Source: Elusimicrobiota bacterium (lineage in GTDB: Bacteria > Elusimicrobiota > Elusimicrobia > UBA1565 > UBA9628). From it: a DNA stretch of 64,000 nucleotides. Position numbers and translations under genes: made by a program. Under the pieces are notes generated by a model, which was not told where the DNA came from, did not search any database, and saw only the letters and a program-made list of their open reading frames with translations. Positions 32,470 through 39,391 of this stretch are shown piece after piece (within the stretch, counting starts at the first letter, position 1; each line of letters starts with the position of its first letter). The stretch spans positions 77,166 to 141,165 of the forward strand of contig JAHFCE010000005.1 in assembly GCA_023249675.1 (NCBI GenBank). Direction: 5' to 3'.

Positions 32470-32606
32470 GTCAAGAGGCCAAAAAAGAGACGGAGACCGC
32501 GCCGAACCGTCCTGGTCGCGGTCTCCGTCGATGATTGAGTCTGTTTGCGGCTTAAATCTGGCGGGGCCGACGGGATTTGAACCCGCGATCTCCGCCTTGA
32601 CAGGGC
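32460..32606 (-). repeat. Right attachment repeat (147 bp, perfect)
   Basis: Identical to 14678-14824. Here it is joined to the real 5' part of tRNA-Asp, so the tRNA gene is restored. Confidence 0.9.
32481..32529 (-). terminator. Terminator of tRNA-Asp
   Basis: A 13-bp perfect stem, 32489-32501 with 32517-32529, a 15-nt loop and a T6 run on the minus strand, 30 nt after the tRNA 3' end. It insulates the integrase from tRNA transcription. Confidence 0.85.
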
Positions 32607-32636
32607 GGCGTGTTAGGCCAGCTACACCACGGCCCC
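32559..32636 (-). tRNA. tRNA-Asp(GTC)
   Basis: A full cloverleaf: acceptor GGGGCCG/CGGCCCC, D-stem GTGT/ACAC, anticodon stem CCGCC/GGCGG with loop CTGTCAA (anticodon GTC), T-stem GCGGG/CCCGT with loop TTCGAAT, discriminator G and encoded CCA. It is the insertion target of the element. Confidence 0.95.
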
Positions 32637-32708
32637 GCAACGCGATGAGTATAGCAAATCCGCCCGAAAATTTTCGCCCGCGCAAAAACTGTTAAACTCG
32701 CTTGAGAC

Positions 32709-32780
32709 GGGCCGTTAGCTCAGCGGTAGAGCGTCCCCCTTACACGGGGCAGGTCGGGGGTTCGAATCCCTCACGGCCCA
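32709..32780 (+). tRNA. tRNA-Val(TAC)
   Basis: A 72-nt cloverleaf: acceptor GGGCCGT/ACGGCCC, D-stem GCTC/GAGC, anticodon loop CTTACAC, T-loop TTCGAAT and discriminator A. CCA is not encoded. It is divergent from tRNA-Asp, whose 5' end lies 72 nt away. Confidence 0.93.
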
Positions 32781-32786
32781 CAGTTT

Positions 32787-33389
32787 TCAAGCGACGTCGA
32801 CCCAGACGCGCTTGCAGGCCTTGCAGACGAAGCCGCCGACCGTGTCTCGGTACAGGACGTGCGCCAGCGACGGGCAAAGGCGGTCGCCGTTCTCGAGCGG
32901 CTCCAGTTCTTCGGCGCAGGCGCTACATTGTCCCGACGGGAAAGTGAGCGGATCGCGGCATTCCGGGCAGAATGTGCGCGAACCGGCCGCGTGGTCCTTG
33001 ACGAGCGGAGGTTCTTGGTCGGGCGCCGTGCGAATCTCGAAGCCGCAGCCGGAGCACGGCGCGCGCAAGGTGAGCCCGACCGTCTCGCAGTTCGGACACG
33101 GCAGGAGGGCGTCTGTTTCTCCGTTCGTTTCTGGGTTTTCCTCGTGCGGAGCGGCGCCGATCGACTGCATGTAGGCTTCGATGAGGGCGACGGCCTCTTT
33201 TTCGTAGGAGGCGTGAACGACGATCCGGATCGCGAACATCTCGCCGCCGCCGCCGACCACCATGGTGTTCTGATTCGCGCCGAGCATCTCGGCCGGGATG
33301 CCGGCGGCGTTGAGCATTGAGGTCAGCGTCGCCGCCTCGGCGTATTGCGAGGTGCGGAAGACGACGCTGAGCGCGCTCTCGTCGCTCAC
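32787..33389 (-). CDS. DUF2007-type protein with zinc ribbons
   Basis: A 200-residue cytoplasmic protein. The N-terminal 70 residues (VVFRTSQYAEAATLTSML, then AGIPAEMLG) match the DUF2007 'putative signal transducing' domain. The rest holds paired cysteine knuckles: CPNC with CSGC, CPEC with CSAC, and a final CKAC. It starts with GTG 5 nt after the stop of the gene at 33395-33631 and probably forms an operon with it. It may bind nucleic acid or protein through the ribbons; no function is known. Confidence 0.75.
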   Translation of the reverse strand: MSDESALSVVFRTSQYAEAATLTSMLNAAGIPAEMLGANQNTMVVGGGGEMFAIRIVVHASYEKEAVALIEAYMQSIGAAPHEENPETNGETDALLPCPNCETVGLTLRAPCSGCGFEIRTAPDQEPPLVKDHAAGSRTFCPECRDPLTFPSGQCSACAEELEPLENGDRLCPSLAHVLYRDTVGGFVCKACKRVWVDVA

Positions 33390-33394
33390 GGGCG

Positions 33395-33631
33395 CTATTG
33401 GCCTTCGGGGCCTTTGACGGCGGGCAACGCGGGGCGCAGCGCCTCGAGACGCTTGCGCGTCGCGTCGGCCTGCTCTTGAACGGAGGCGAGGAATTTCTTC
33501 GCGTAATGGCCCTGGATGTCGTCGGCCTTGTAGTAGGGAATCTCGAACTTCAGGCTCTCGGCGGTTTGATCAAGGCCCGCGAGTAGGCGCTCGAGGTGCT
33601 CGGCCAGCTTGACGGGGTCGGTGGGCTCCAT
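33395..33631 (-). CDS. Small helical hypothetical protein
   Basis: A 78-residue protein starting MEPTDPVKLAEHLERLLAG, helical throughout, with EIPYYKADDIQGHYAKKF in the middle. It has no signal or membrane segment. The start at 33631 is preferred; an upstream ATG at 33646 adds five residues. Coding reality is supported by composition and by the tight spacing to the DUF2007 gene. Function unknown. Confidence 0.65.
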   Translation of the reverse strand: MEPTDPVKLAEHLERLLAGLDQTAESLKFEIPYYKADDIQGHYAKKFLASVQEQADATRKRLEALRPALPAVKGPEGQ

Positions 33632-33675
33632 GAGGCATTCTCCCACATACGCGTCCCGCCGTCAAATCAGGCGGC

Positions 33676-34023
33676 CTACGGGCCGAGGCGGTAGGAGATG
33701 TCGCGCAGGTCGTAGCGCGCGCCGAGGTTGGCGATCTTCTCGGCGCGGCGCAAAGCCTTGCGCAGGGAGACGACTGTCAAGGTTCGGTCGAGGCGGATGG
33801 CGACGAGAGCGGTTGACTTCTCGAAATCCACCGCGGCGGATTCGACCTCGGGCAGCTTCGACCATTCGGCGGTGATCGCGCGGCTGCAGACGGTGGAGAT
33901 CAGGCCCGTCAGGGCGATCGTGTAGCGGCCGGGGGGAAGCTCGACGAACTCGCGCGCCTCGGGCGCGGCCGCGAAGGCGGGGGTCACGAGCGCCGCGGCG
34001 AAAAGCAAAGCGATGGCTTTCAT
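33676..34023 (-). CDS. Exported HMA-fold-like small protein
   Basis: A 115-residue protein with a signal peptide (MKAIALLFAAALVTPAFA). The mature part has the beta-alpha-beta order of heavy-metal-associated domains: a TGLIST strand, then a VCSRAITAEWSKLPEV helix, a VESAAVDFEKSTALVAI hairpin and a final LRKALRRA helix. The metal-binding CxxC is reduced to one Cys, so metal binding is doubtful. TTGAGGA precedes the ATG. It is divergent from bioY. Confidence 0.65.
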   Translation of the reverse strand: MKAIALLFAAALVTPAFAAAPEAREFVELPPGRYTIALTGLISTVCSRAITAEWSKLPEVESAAVDFEKSTALVAIRLDRTLTVVSLRKALRRAEKIANLGARYDLRDISYRLGP

Positions 34024-34113
34024 TCCTCAAGAGCATAACAGCCGTATTGAGATATGTCCATCCATGATTTGTTAGGATGGGCGCGTTCAGATCGCTCAGG
34101 AGGCCGTCCCGCA

Positions 34114-34701
34114 ATGAAAGCGCAGGCTCAATCCTTCCCGACGCTCGCCGACGCATTGTATCCTTCGTCCGGTCTGCTCCACGACGCCGTCGCCGTCGTC
34201 GTGGCCAGTCTTTTCATTGCCGTTTGCGCTCAAATCGAGATTCATTTGCCATTCACGCCGGTGCCCCTCAGCGGCGGCACCTTGGGCGTGCTGTACGCGG
34301 GCGCTCTCCTGGGCTCCCGTCGCGGTGCCGCGGCCGTCGGACTGTATCTGCTCGAGGGTTCGGCGGGGCTTCCGGTGTTCTCCGGCGGTTCGGCCGGCTT
34401 TGCGCACCTGCTTGGCCCGACGGGCGGGTATCTCGCCGGCTTTCCCGTCGGCGCGTTCGTGACCGGCTTTCTCGCCGAGCGCGGCTGGGACCGCACGCCC
34501 GCGCGCGCGTTCGGCGCGATGCTTGCTGGAAGCGTGCCGATCTTCGCGCTTGGGCTGCTGGGCCTTTCGCGCTTTGTACCCGGCTCGACCCTGCTCGCGC
34601 AGGGTCTGTGGCCCTTCCTTCCCGGGGACCTGCTCAAGTCCGCGCTGTCAGCGGGCCTGCTGCCGCTGGGCTGGAAATTGGTCGGCCCAAGGTGGAACTG
34701 A
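34114..34701 (+). CDS. bioY: Biotin transporter substrate-binding protein BioY
   Basis: A 195-residue integral membrane S-component of the biotin ECF transporter. Family signatures: CAQIEIHLPFTPVPLSGGTLGV near residue 45, GALLGSRRGAAAVGLYLLEG, LLGPTGGYLAGFPVGAF and FLPGDLLKSAL. The ATG at 34114 has TCAGGAGG 9 nt upstream; the longer frame from 34054 adds a basic leader. No biotin synthesis genes and no ECF ATPase are adjacent, so it may work alone or with a shared energising module. No clear BirA operator was found. Confidence 0.92.
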   Translation: MKAQAQSFPTLADALYPSSGLLHDAVAVVVASLFIAVCAQIEIHLPFTPVPLSGGTLGVLYAGALLGSRRGAAAVGLYLLEGSAGLPVFSGGSAGFAHLLGPTGGYLAGFPVGAFVTGFLAERGWDRTPARAFGAMLAGSVPIFALGLLGLSRFVPGSTLLAQGLWPFLPGDLLKSALSAGLLPLGWKLVGPRWN

Positions 34702-34708
34702 ATCGGGG

Positions 34709-34737
34709 TTGACACGGTTGAGAGCCCGGTTTATACT
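34709..34737 (+). promoter_or_regulatory. Sigma-70-type promoter of the kinase cassette
   Basis: TTGACA (34709-34714), a 17-nt spacer and TATACT (34732-34737). The kinase ATG is 40 nt after the -10 end, so this transcript has a leader. Confidence 0.75.
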
Positions 34738-34777
34738 TTGCCCGGCGCGCCGACTGTGATCTTTCGACGCATCTTCG

Positions 34778-37372
34778 ATGAAAAATAAAGGCCGACTGCT
34801 TGACGCCGCCATGGGTTTGGGTCTGACCGCGCTCGTGGTGGGGAGCTACCTTGTTGGCGAGCCTCTCCTCAAGAGCGTTGAGTTCAAGGCATACGACTTC
34901 CGGGCGAAGCTACGCCAGAACTTGAATCCGCCGTCAGAGATCGTGCTCGTCGCCATCGATGACGATGCGATCGCGCAGGTTGGGCGCTGGCCGTGGCCGC
35001 GCTCGCGCCTGGCGGAGGCGATCGAGAAGTTGAAGGCCGCGGGGCCCAAGGTCATCGGCCTCAACATCTTGTTCTCCGAGCCTGAGCAGAGTCAGGGGCT
35101 TGCCGAGATCCACCGGCTCGAGGAGAAGTACAAAGAGCTCCTCGGGGAAAAGAAAATCAAGCAGAGAGGCGTGGACTTCGCGCTCGAGTTCTCCTCCGCG
35201 ACGGTCGCGCTCGACTCGGACTCAAAGCTTCTGGCCTCCCTGCGGTCGGCGGGCAACGTCGTCCTGCCCCTGTTCTTTCCGGGAGGCACGGTCGGCGGCA
35301 AGCCGGACGCCGTGCCGGCCGTGGTGTCGGATTCGGCGCTTAAGACTTCCGCGCCGGCCGCCTTGATCCTTGAGGAGGCCAAGATCGCGTTCCCGGTCCT
35401 CGCGTTTTCCGAGGCCGCCGCGGGTCTGGGCCATGCCAATCTCTATACGGAAACAGACGGCGTCCTGCGCCGCGAGGCGCCGCTTGTGAAGCACGGCAAG
35501 GAACTCTATGCGTCATTCGCGACGCGTCTGACGATGGCCTATCTCGGCCTCAAGCTTGAGGACGTCCGGTTTGAGCCCGGGGCCGCTCTGACCTTGGGGA
35601 AGCTGCGCATTCCGCTCGACGCCGAGAGCAAGATGGCCATTCTCTTCAATGGTCCGCAAGAGACGATCCGCGTCGTGCCTTACGCGACCCTCATGGCCGA
35701 CAAGGTGAACACCGATTTTTTCAAGGATAAGATCGTGATTCTCGGCCTGACCGCTTCGGGCGCGTCGACGCAGTGGATCACGCCGGTTGCACGGGGCTTT
35801 TCGGCGCTTGAGGTCGCGCCGAACATCATCGAGAACATCCTTCACCAGAAATTTCTGACCCGTCCGCCGTGGGCCGAACGCGCCGAGCTGGGCCTGCTCG
35901 CTCTGGTGGGCTTGTTCATCATTCTGATCCTGCCGAGACTGAAGGCGCTGTGGGGGTTGGTCGTGAGCCTGTTCCTCGCCGCAGGCCTTTTTGGGGCGGG
36001 CATCTACTCCTTCATGAACGGCCAATGGCTGCAGGTTGCCTACCCGATGTTCCTGTTGCTCGCCGGCTATCTGGTCATCATCTCGAAGAGCTTTCTCGTC
36101 ACCGAGAAAGGCAAGGAGCTCGTTGAGGCATCGGCGATCGAGACGAACAAGATGCTCGGCCTCTCTTTCCAGGGCCAAGGCATGCTCGACATCGCTTTCG
36201 AGAAGTTCCGGCTCTGCCCGCTCGACGACAACATGAAGGATACGCTGTACAACCTGGCGCTCGACTTCGAGCGCAAGCGCCAGTTCTCGAAGGCGGGTGC
36301 CGTGCTCGAGCACATCGCCGCGAAGGACCCGAAATATAAAGATGCGGCCGCGAAAGCGGCCAAGCTGAAGGAGGCTTCGGAGGGCGTGGTATTCGGCGGG
36401 ATTGGAGGCGCCAAAAAGGAAGGCACGGTCATGATCACCGGCGGCGCGACCAAGCCGATGCTCGGCCGCTACGAGATCGAGAAGGAGCTGGGCCGTGGCG
36501 CCATGGGCGTTGTGTATCTGGGCCGGGACCCCAAGATCAACCGCATGGTTGCCATCAAGACCATGATGATTGAGGAAGGCTCGGACGGGGAGTCCGCGAA
36601 GTCGGTCAAGGAGCGCTTCTTTCGCGAGGCCGAGTCGGCCGGCACGCTCAATCACCCCAATATCGTGCGCATCTTCGATGCCGGCGATGAGAATGACGTC
36701 GCCTACATCGCGATGGAACTGCTCGATGGTCACGATCTCGTGAGGTATGGGCAGAAGGACGGCCTGCTTCCGCTTGAGAAGGCGATTGAATACATCGCGA
36801 TCGTTGCCGACGCGCTCGACTACGCTCACGCGCAGGGCATCGTCCACCGGGACGTCAAGCCCGCCAACGTCATGCTTTTAAAAGACGGTTCGATCCGCGT
36901 CGCCGACTTCGGCATCGCGCGCATCACCGCGTCCTCAAAGACGGCGACCGGCACCGTGATGGGCACGCCGTCCTACATGAGCCCCGAGCAGGTCGCCGGC
37001 AAGAAGGTCGACGGCCGCTCCGATCTTTTCTCGCTGGCGGTAGCGCTCTTCGAGCTGATGACCGGAGAGAAGCCCTTCAAGGGCGGCGACGGCATCGGCA
37101 CGTTGCTGTTCCAGATCGCCAACGATCAGCATCCCAACGTCCTGACGGTCAAGCCGGGCCTGCCGCCTGCGCTGCGCACCATCATCGACAAGGGGCTGGC
37201 GAAGAATCCAGACGGGCGCTTCCAGAGGGGCTCCGAGTTCGCGGTCGCGCTGCGCGCCGTGCTCAAGGGCGGGCCCGAGATCACGATTCCCGGCCTCAAC
37301 GACAAGCCGATACCCGCGACGCCGTCTGATGTCAGCACGATGGTCATCGAGCACCCGCAGGAACCCGCATGA
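34778..37372 (+). CDS. CHASE2-domain transmembrane Ser/Thr protein kinase
   Basis: 864 residues. An N-terminal membrane helix (about 10-28) leads to an extracytoplasmic CHASE2 sensor domain (about 35-360; IVLVAIDDDAIAQVGRWPW is the family motif). Two or three more helices lie near 370-440, followed by a helical-repeat, TPR-like stretch (about 455-530). The C-terminal Hanks-type kinase starts near 565 with GRGAMGVVYLG, has invariant Lys in VAIKTM, HRDVKPAN at 690-697, DFG at 710-712 and GTPSYMSPEQV. All catalytic residues are present. It overlaps the PP2C gene by 4 nt, with an FHA protein next: a complete phospho-signalling unit. The sensed signal is unknown. Confidence 0.93.
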   Translation: MKNKGRLLDAAMGLGLTALVVGSYLVGEPLLKSVEFKAYDFRAKLRQNLNPPSEIVLVAIDDDAIAQVGRWPWPRSRLAEAIEKLKAAGPKVIGLNILFSEPEQSQGLAEIHRLEEKYKELLGEKKIKQRGVDFALEFSSATVALDSDSKLLASLRSAGNVVLPLFFPGGTVGGKPDAVPAVVSDSALKTSAPAALILEEAKIAFPVLAFSEAAAGLGHANLYTETDGVLRREAPLVKHGKELYASFATRLTMAYLGLKLEDVRFEPGAALTLGKLRIPLDAESKMAILFNGPQETIRVVPYATLMADKVNTDFFKDKIVILGLTASGASTQWITPVARGFSALEVAPNIIENILHQKFLTRPPWAERAELGLLALVGLFIILILPRLKALWGLVVSLFLAAGLFGAGIYSFMNGQWLQVAYPMFLLLAGYLVIISKSFLVTEKGKELVEASAIETNKMLGLSFQGQGMLDIAFEKFRLCPLDDNMKDTLYNLALDFERKRQFSKAGAVLEHIAAKDPKYKDAAAKAAKLKEASEGVVFGGIGGAKKEGTVMITGGATKPMLGRYEIEKELGRGAMGVVYLGRDPKINRMVAIKTMMIEEGSDGESAKSVKERFFREAESAGTLNHPNIVRIFDAGDENDVAYIAMELLDGHDLVRYGQKDGLLPLEKAIEYIAIVADALDYAHAQGIVHRDVKPANVMLLKDGSIRVADFGIARITASSKTATGTVMGTPSYMSPEQVAGKKVDGRSDLFSLAVALFELMTGEKPFKGGDGIGTLLFQIANDQHPNVLTVKPGLPPALRTIIDKGLAKNPDGRFQRGSEFAVALRAVLKGGPEITIPGLNDKPIPATPSDVSTMVIEHPQEPA

Positions 37373-38193
37373 AGACCAAGGACCGGGTCGAAGTGGCCGG
37401 CGCAACGGATTCGGGCTGCGTGCGCGAGAACAATGAGGACAGCTTCGCCGTGGAGCCCGATCTGGGACTGCTGGTCGTCGCCGACGGCATGGGCGGTCAC
37501 AACAGCGGGGAGGTCGCAAGCGACATTGCCTGCAAGACCATCGTCGAGTACGCGCGCAAGATGCTGGGCGGCGCGAAAGCGCTGATCCCCGAGGGCGGCA
37601 CGCCGGGCCTGATGCCGCGCGCCCGCCAGCTCGAGTTCTTCGTGAAATCGGCCAATGCGATGATCTACGAGAAGGGCCGCGCCTTCCCGAAGGACGCGGG
37701 CATGGGCACGACCGTCGTCGCCGCCATTGTGGACTCGCAGTCCCTGACCGTGGCGCATGTCGGCGACAGCCGGCTCTATCTTTGGCGCCGCGGGGAGTTG
37801 ATCCAGTTGACCGAGGATCATTCGCTCGTCGGTGAGCAGGTCAAGCGCGGGCAGATCACGGCCGATGAGGCTTCGCGCTCGAGCCTGCAGAACATCCTGA
37901 CCCGGGCTCTTGGCGCGGAGAAGGGCGTTCAGGTCGATGTGGCCGATCACCCTCTTCTTCCGGGCGACCTTGTGCTGCTCGCGACCGACGGCCTCTCCAA
38001 GATGGTCGTCGACGCGGAGGTCGCCGCCGTGATTGCCGATTCGCTGGACCCGCAGAAGATCGTCGACGCGCTGATCGCCAAGTCGCGCGCCGCCGGCGGC
38101 GTGGACAATATTTCGATTGTGGTCGCCAAGGTTCCCGCCATGGGCGGAGACGGTGGAGTCAAAAAATTGGTCTCGCGCCTGTTCGGGCGCTGA
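37369..38193 (+). CDS. PP2C-family Ser/Thr protein phosphatase
   Basis: A 274-residue phosphatase with the PPM metal-site motifs: ATDSGCVRENNEDSF near residue 12, VVADGMGGH near 41, GTTVVAAI near 113, ATDGLSKMV near 205 and GGVDNISIVV near 243. It has no membrane segment. It overlaps the kinase stop by 4 nt and would reverse its phosphorylations. The pairing is that of Stp/PrpC with PknB-type kinases. Confidence 0.93.
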   Translation: MKTKDRVEVAGATDSGCVRENNEDSFAVEPDLGLLVVADGMGGHNSGEVASDIACKTIVEYARKMLGGAKALIPEGGTPGLMPRARQLEFFVKSANAMIYEKGRAFPKDAGMGTTVVAAIVDSQSLTVAHVGDSRLYLWRRGELIQLTEDHSLVGEQVKRGQITADEASRSSLQNILTRALGAEKGVQVDVADHPLLPGDLVLLATDGLSKMVVDAEVAAVIADSLDPQKIVDALIAKSRAAGGVDNISIVVAKVPAMGGDGGVKKLVSRLFGR

Positions 38194-38216
38194 GCTTTTC
38201 TTACGGGGAGAGATTG

Positions 38217-38870
38217 ATGCCGAAGCTGCTGCTGAAGTTCAACGCGGCCGTCATTAAGGAAGTCGCCATGGATACGGCGTCCATTTCCATCGGTCGCAAG
38301 CCCGACAATGACATCGTCATCGACAATCCGGCGATCTCCAGTCATCACTGCAAGCTGACGCGGGAAGGCGGCGGCTACTACGTCGAGGACCTCGAGTCCA
38401 CAAACGGCACGTTTGTCAATGAGAAGCGGATCAAGAAGTCGGGCCTGCATCACAACGACATTGTGGGTGTGGCCAAGCATGCGGTCGTTTTCCTCAATGA
38501 AGCCGAACTGACCGCGGACGCTGCCGCTCCGGCCGAGGTCAAGCCCGTGAGCGCGGAGAAGACAGGCTGGCTACGCGTGCTCAGGGGTGTGGTGGATGTC
38601 GCCGAGCACGAACTCAAGGGCCTATCCACCTACATCGGCAAGTCCGACCGGGTGCAGGTCCAAATCAAGGGCTCCGGCCTGTTCGGCTCGGCGCCCGAGG
38701 TTGCGGCCTCGGTGCACCGCAAGACGGAAGGCTACATCTTGGTCGCCGTCGCCGACGGCTACCCGGTCGTCAATGGCGTGAAGGTCACGGGCCCCGTCGT
38801 CTTGAAGGAAGGCGACATGATCGACTTCGGTTCGACGACGATGATGTTCGAGCTGCGCGAGCCATCTTAG
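38217..38870 (+). CDS. FHA-domain protein with a second degenerate FHA-like domain
   Basis: 217 residues. The first domain carries the phosphothreonine-binding set: ISIGRKPDNDIVID, ISSHHCKL and ESTNGTFVNEKRI. After a short linker the second half repeats the fold (STYIGKSDRVQVQI, then PVVNGVKVTGPVVLKEGDMI) but lacks the SxxH and RxDN residues. It is the expected phospho-reader for the kinase upstream. ATG at 38217 follows GGGGAGAG; an in-frame TTG lies 3 nt earlier. Confidence 0.88.
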   Translation: MPKLLLKFNAAVIKEVAMDTASISIGRKPDNDIVIDNPAISSHHCKLTREGGGYYVEDLESTNGTFVNEKRIKKSGLHHNDIVGVAKHAVVFLNEAELTADAAAPAEVKPVSAEKTGWLRVLRGVVDVAEHELKGLSTYIGKSDRVQVQIKGSGLFGSAPEVAASVHRKTEGYILVAVADGYPVVNGVKVTGPVVLKEGDMIDFGSTTMMFELREPS

Positions 38871-38980
38871 ACGGCCAGGAGCAACCCCGATAGACCCTGT
38901 TTGGTGCGGGTCTCTTGCCGGTCTCTGCTTGCCCCGTCGGTCCCTTTTGCGCACGCCGTTTCCACGCTATTCTTGCCCCA

Positions 38981-39304
38981 ATGAAGCGCTTGCTGTTCGC
39001 CGGATTCCTCATCCTGCCCTTCACTCTTGTGCGGACGTACGCGCATGCCGAGCGAGACGATGCCTATGGAAGCCTTGTGGGCATGGCCGATTCGGCGTCG
39101 AGAGACCGGGGCCCGCAGGCGGGCGAGATCCCTCCGGCCGGCGTTCCGGCGCGGATGAAGAAGGCCGCGAAGCAGGCCCCTGCGCCCATGGCCGGCCCGG
39201 CGGCGGCGCCCCGCGTATGGACCCGGCTGTTCGCGTCGCTTCTTCCTTCGAGGGCGCATGTTTCTTTCGGAGTCGCGGTCTCCACGGCCCTCGTCAAGAA
39301 TTGA
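38981..39304 (+). CDS. Small exported hypothetical protein
   Basis: A 107-residue protein with a clear signal peptide (MKRLLFAGFLILPFTLVRTY, cut after AHA) and an Ala/Pro-rich remainder with no known domain. Start at 38981 is chosen for the signal peptide; the frame runs back to 38915. Its stop overlaps the FNR-like box of the korA promoter. No function can be proposed. Confidence 0.5.
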   Translation: MKRLLFAGFLILPFTLVRTYAHAERDDAYGSLVGMADSASRDRGPQAGEIPPAGVPARMKKAAKQAPAPMAGPAAAPRVWTRLFASLLPSRAHVSFGVAVSTALVKN

Positions 39305-39342
39305 CTTAGATCAATACTTCGAGGGGCTTCCGGGGTTATAAT
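39301..39342 (+). promoter_or_regulatory. korA promoter with FNR/CRP-type box
   Basis: TTGACTTAGATCAA (39301-39314) differs from the FNR consensus TTGAT-N4-ATCAA at one position. TATAAT lies at 39337-39342; with +1 near 39349 the box is centred at -41.5, the usual class II activator position. There is no good -35, as expected of an activator-dependent promoter. Confidence 0.6.
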
Positions 39343-39391
39343 AGGCGCAGCGGAGCCGCGCGGCCGCCACTTCGTCCGTCGGAGAATCTTC

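Larger units (their letters stand above)
14825..32606. mobile_element. Integrative element inserted in tRNA-Asp
   Basis: A 17.8-kb segment bounded by the two 147-bp perfect repeats, with an intact tRNA-Asp at the right end and its 3' stub at the left. The tyrosine integrase lies directly beside the intact tRNA, the classic geometry of tRNA-targeting islands. Repeat identity ends in the anticodon stem, consistent with crossover at the anticodon loop. Contents: giant midasin-like protein, structured non-coding region, MerR-like regulator, excisionase-like protein, Abi_2 protein and integrase. No conjugation, replication or phage structural genes are seen, so it would need a helper or act as a small genomic island. 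Confidence 0.85.

Noticed and set aside
34024..34113. Possible biotin-responsive BirA operator before bioY
   Set aside because: No convincing palindromic BirA half-sites at the right spacing; the similarity was limited to one TTGTTA.
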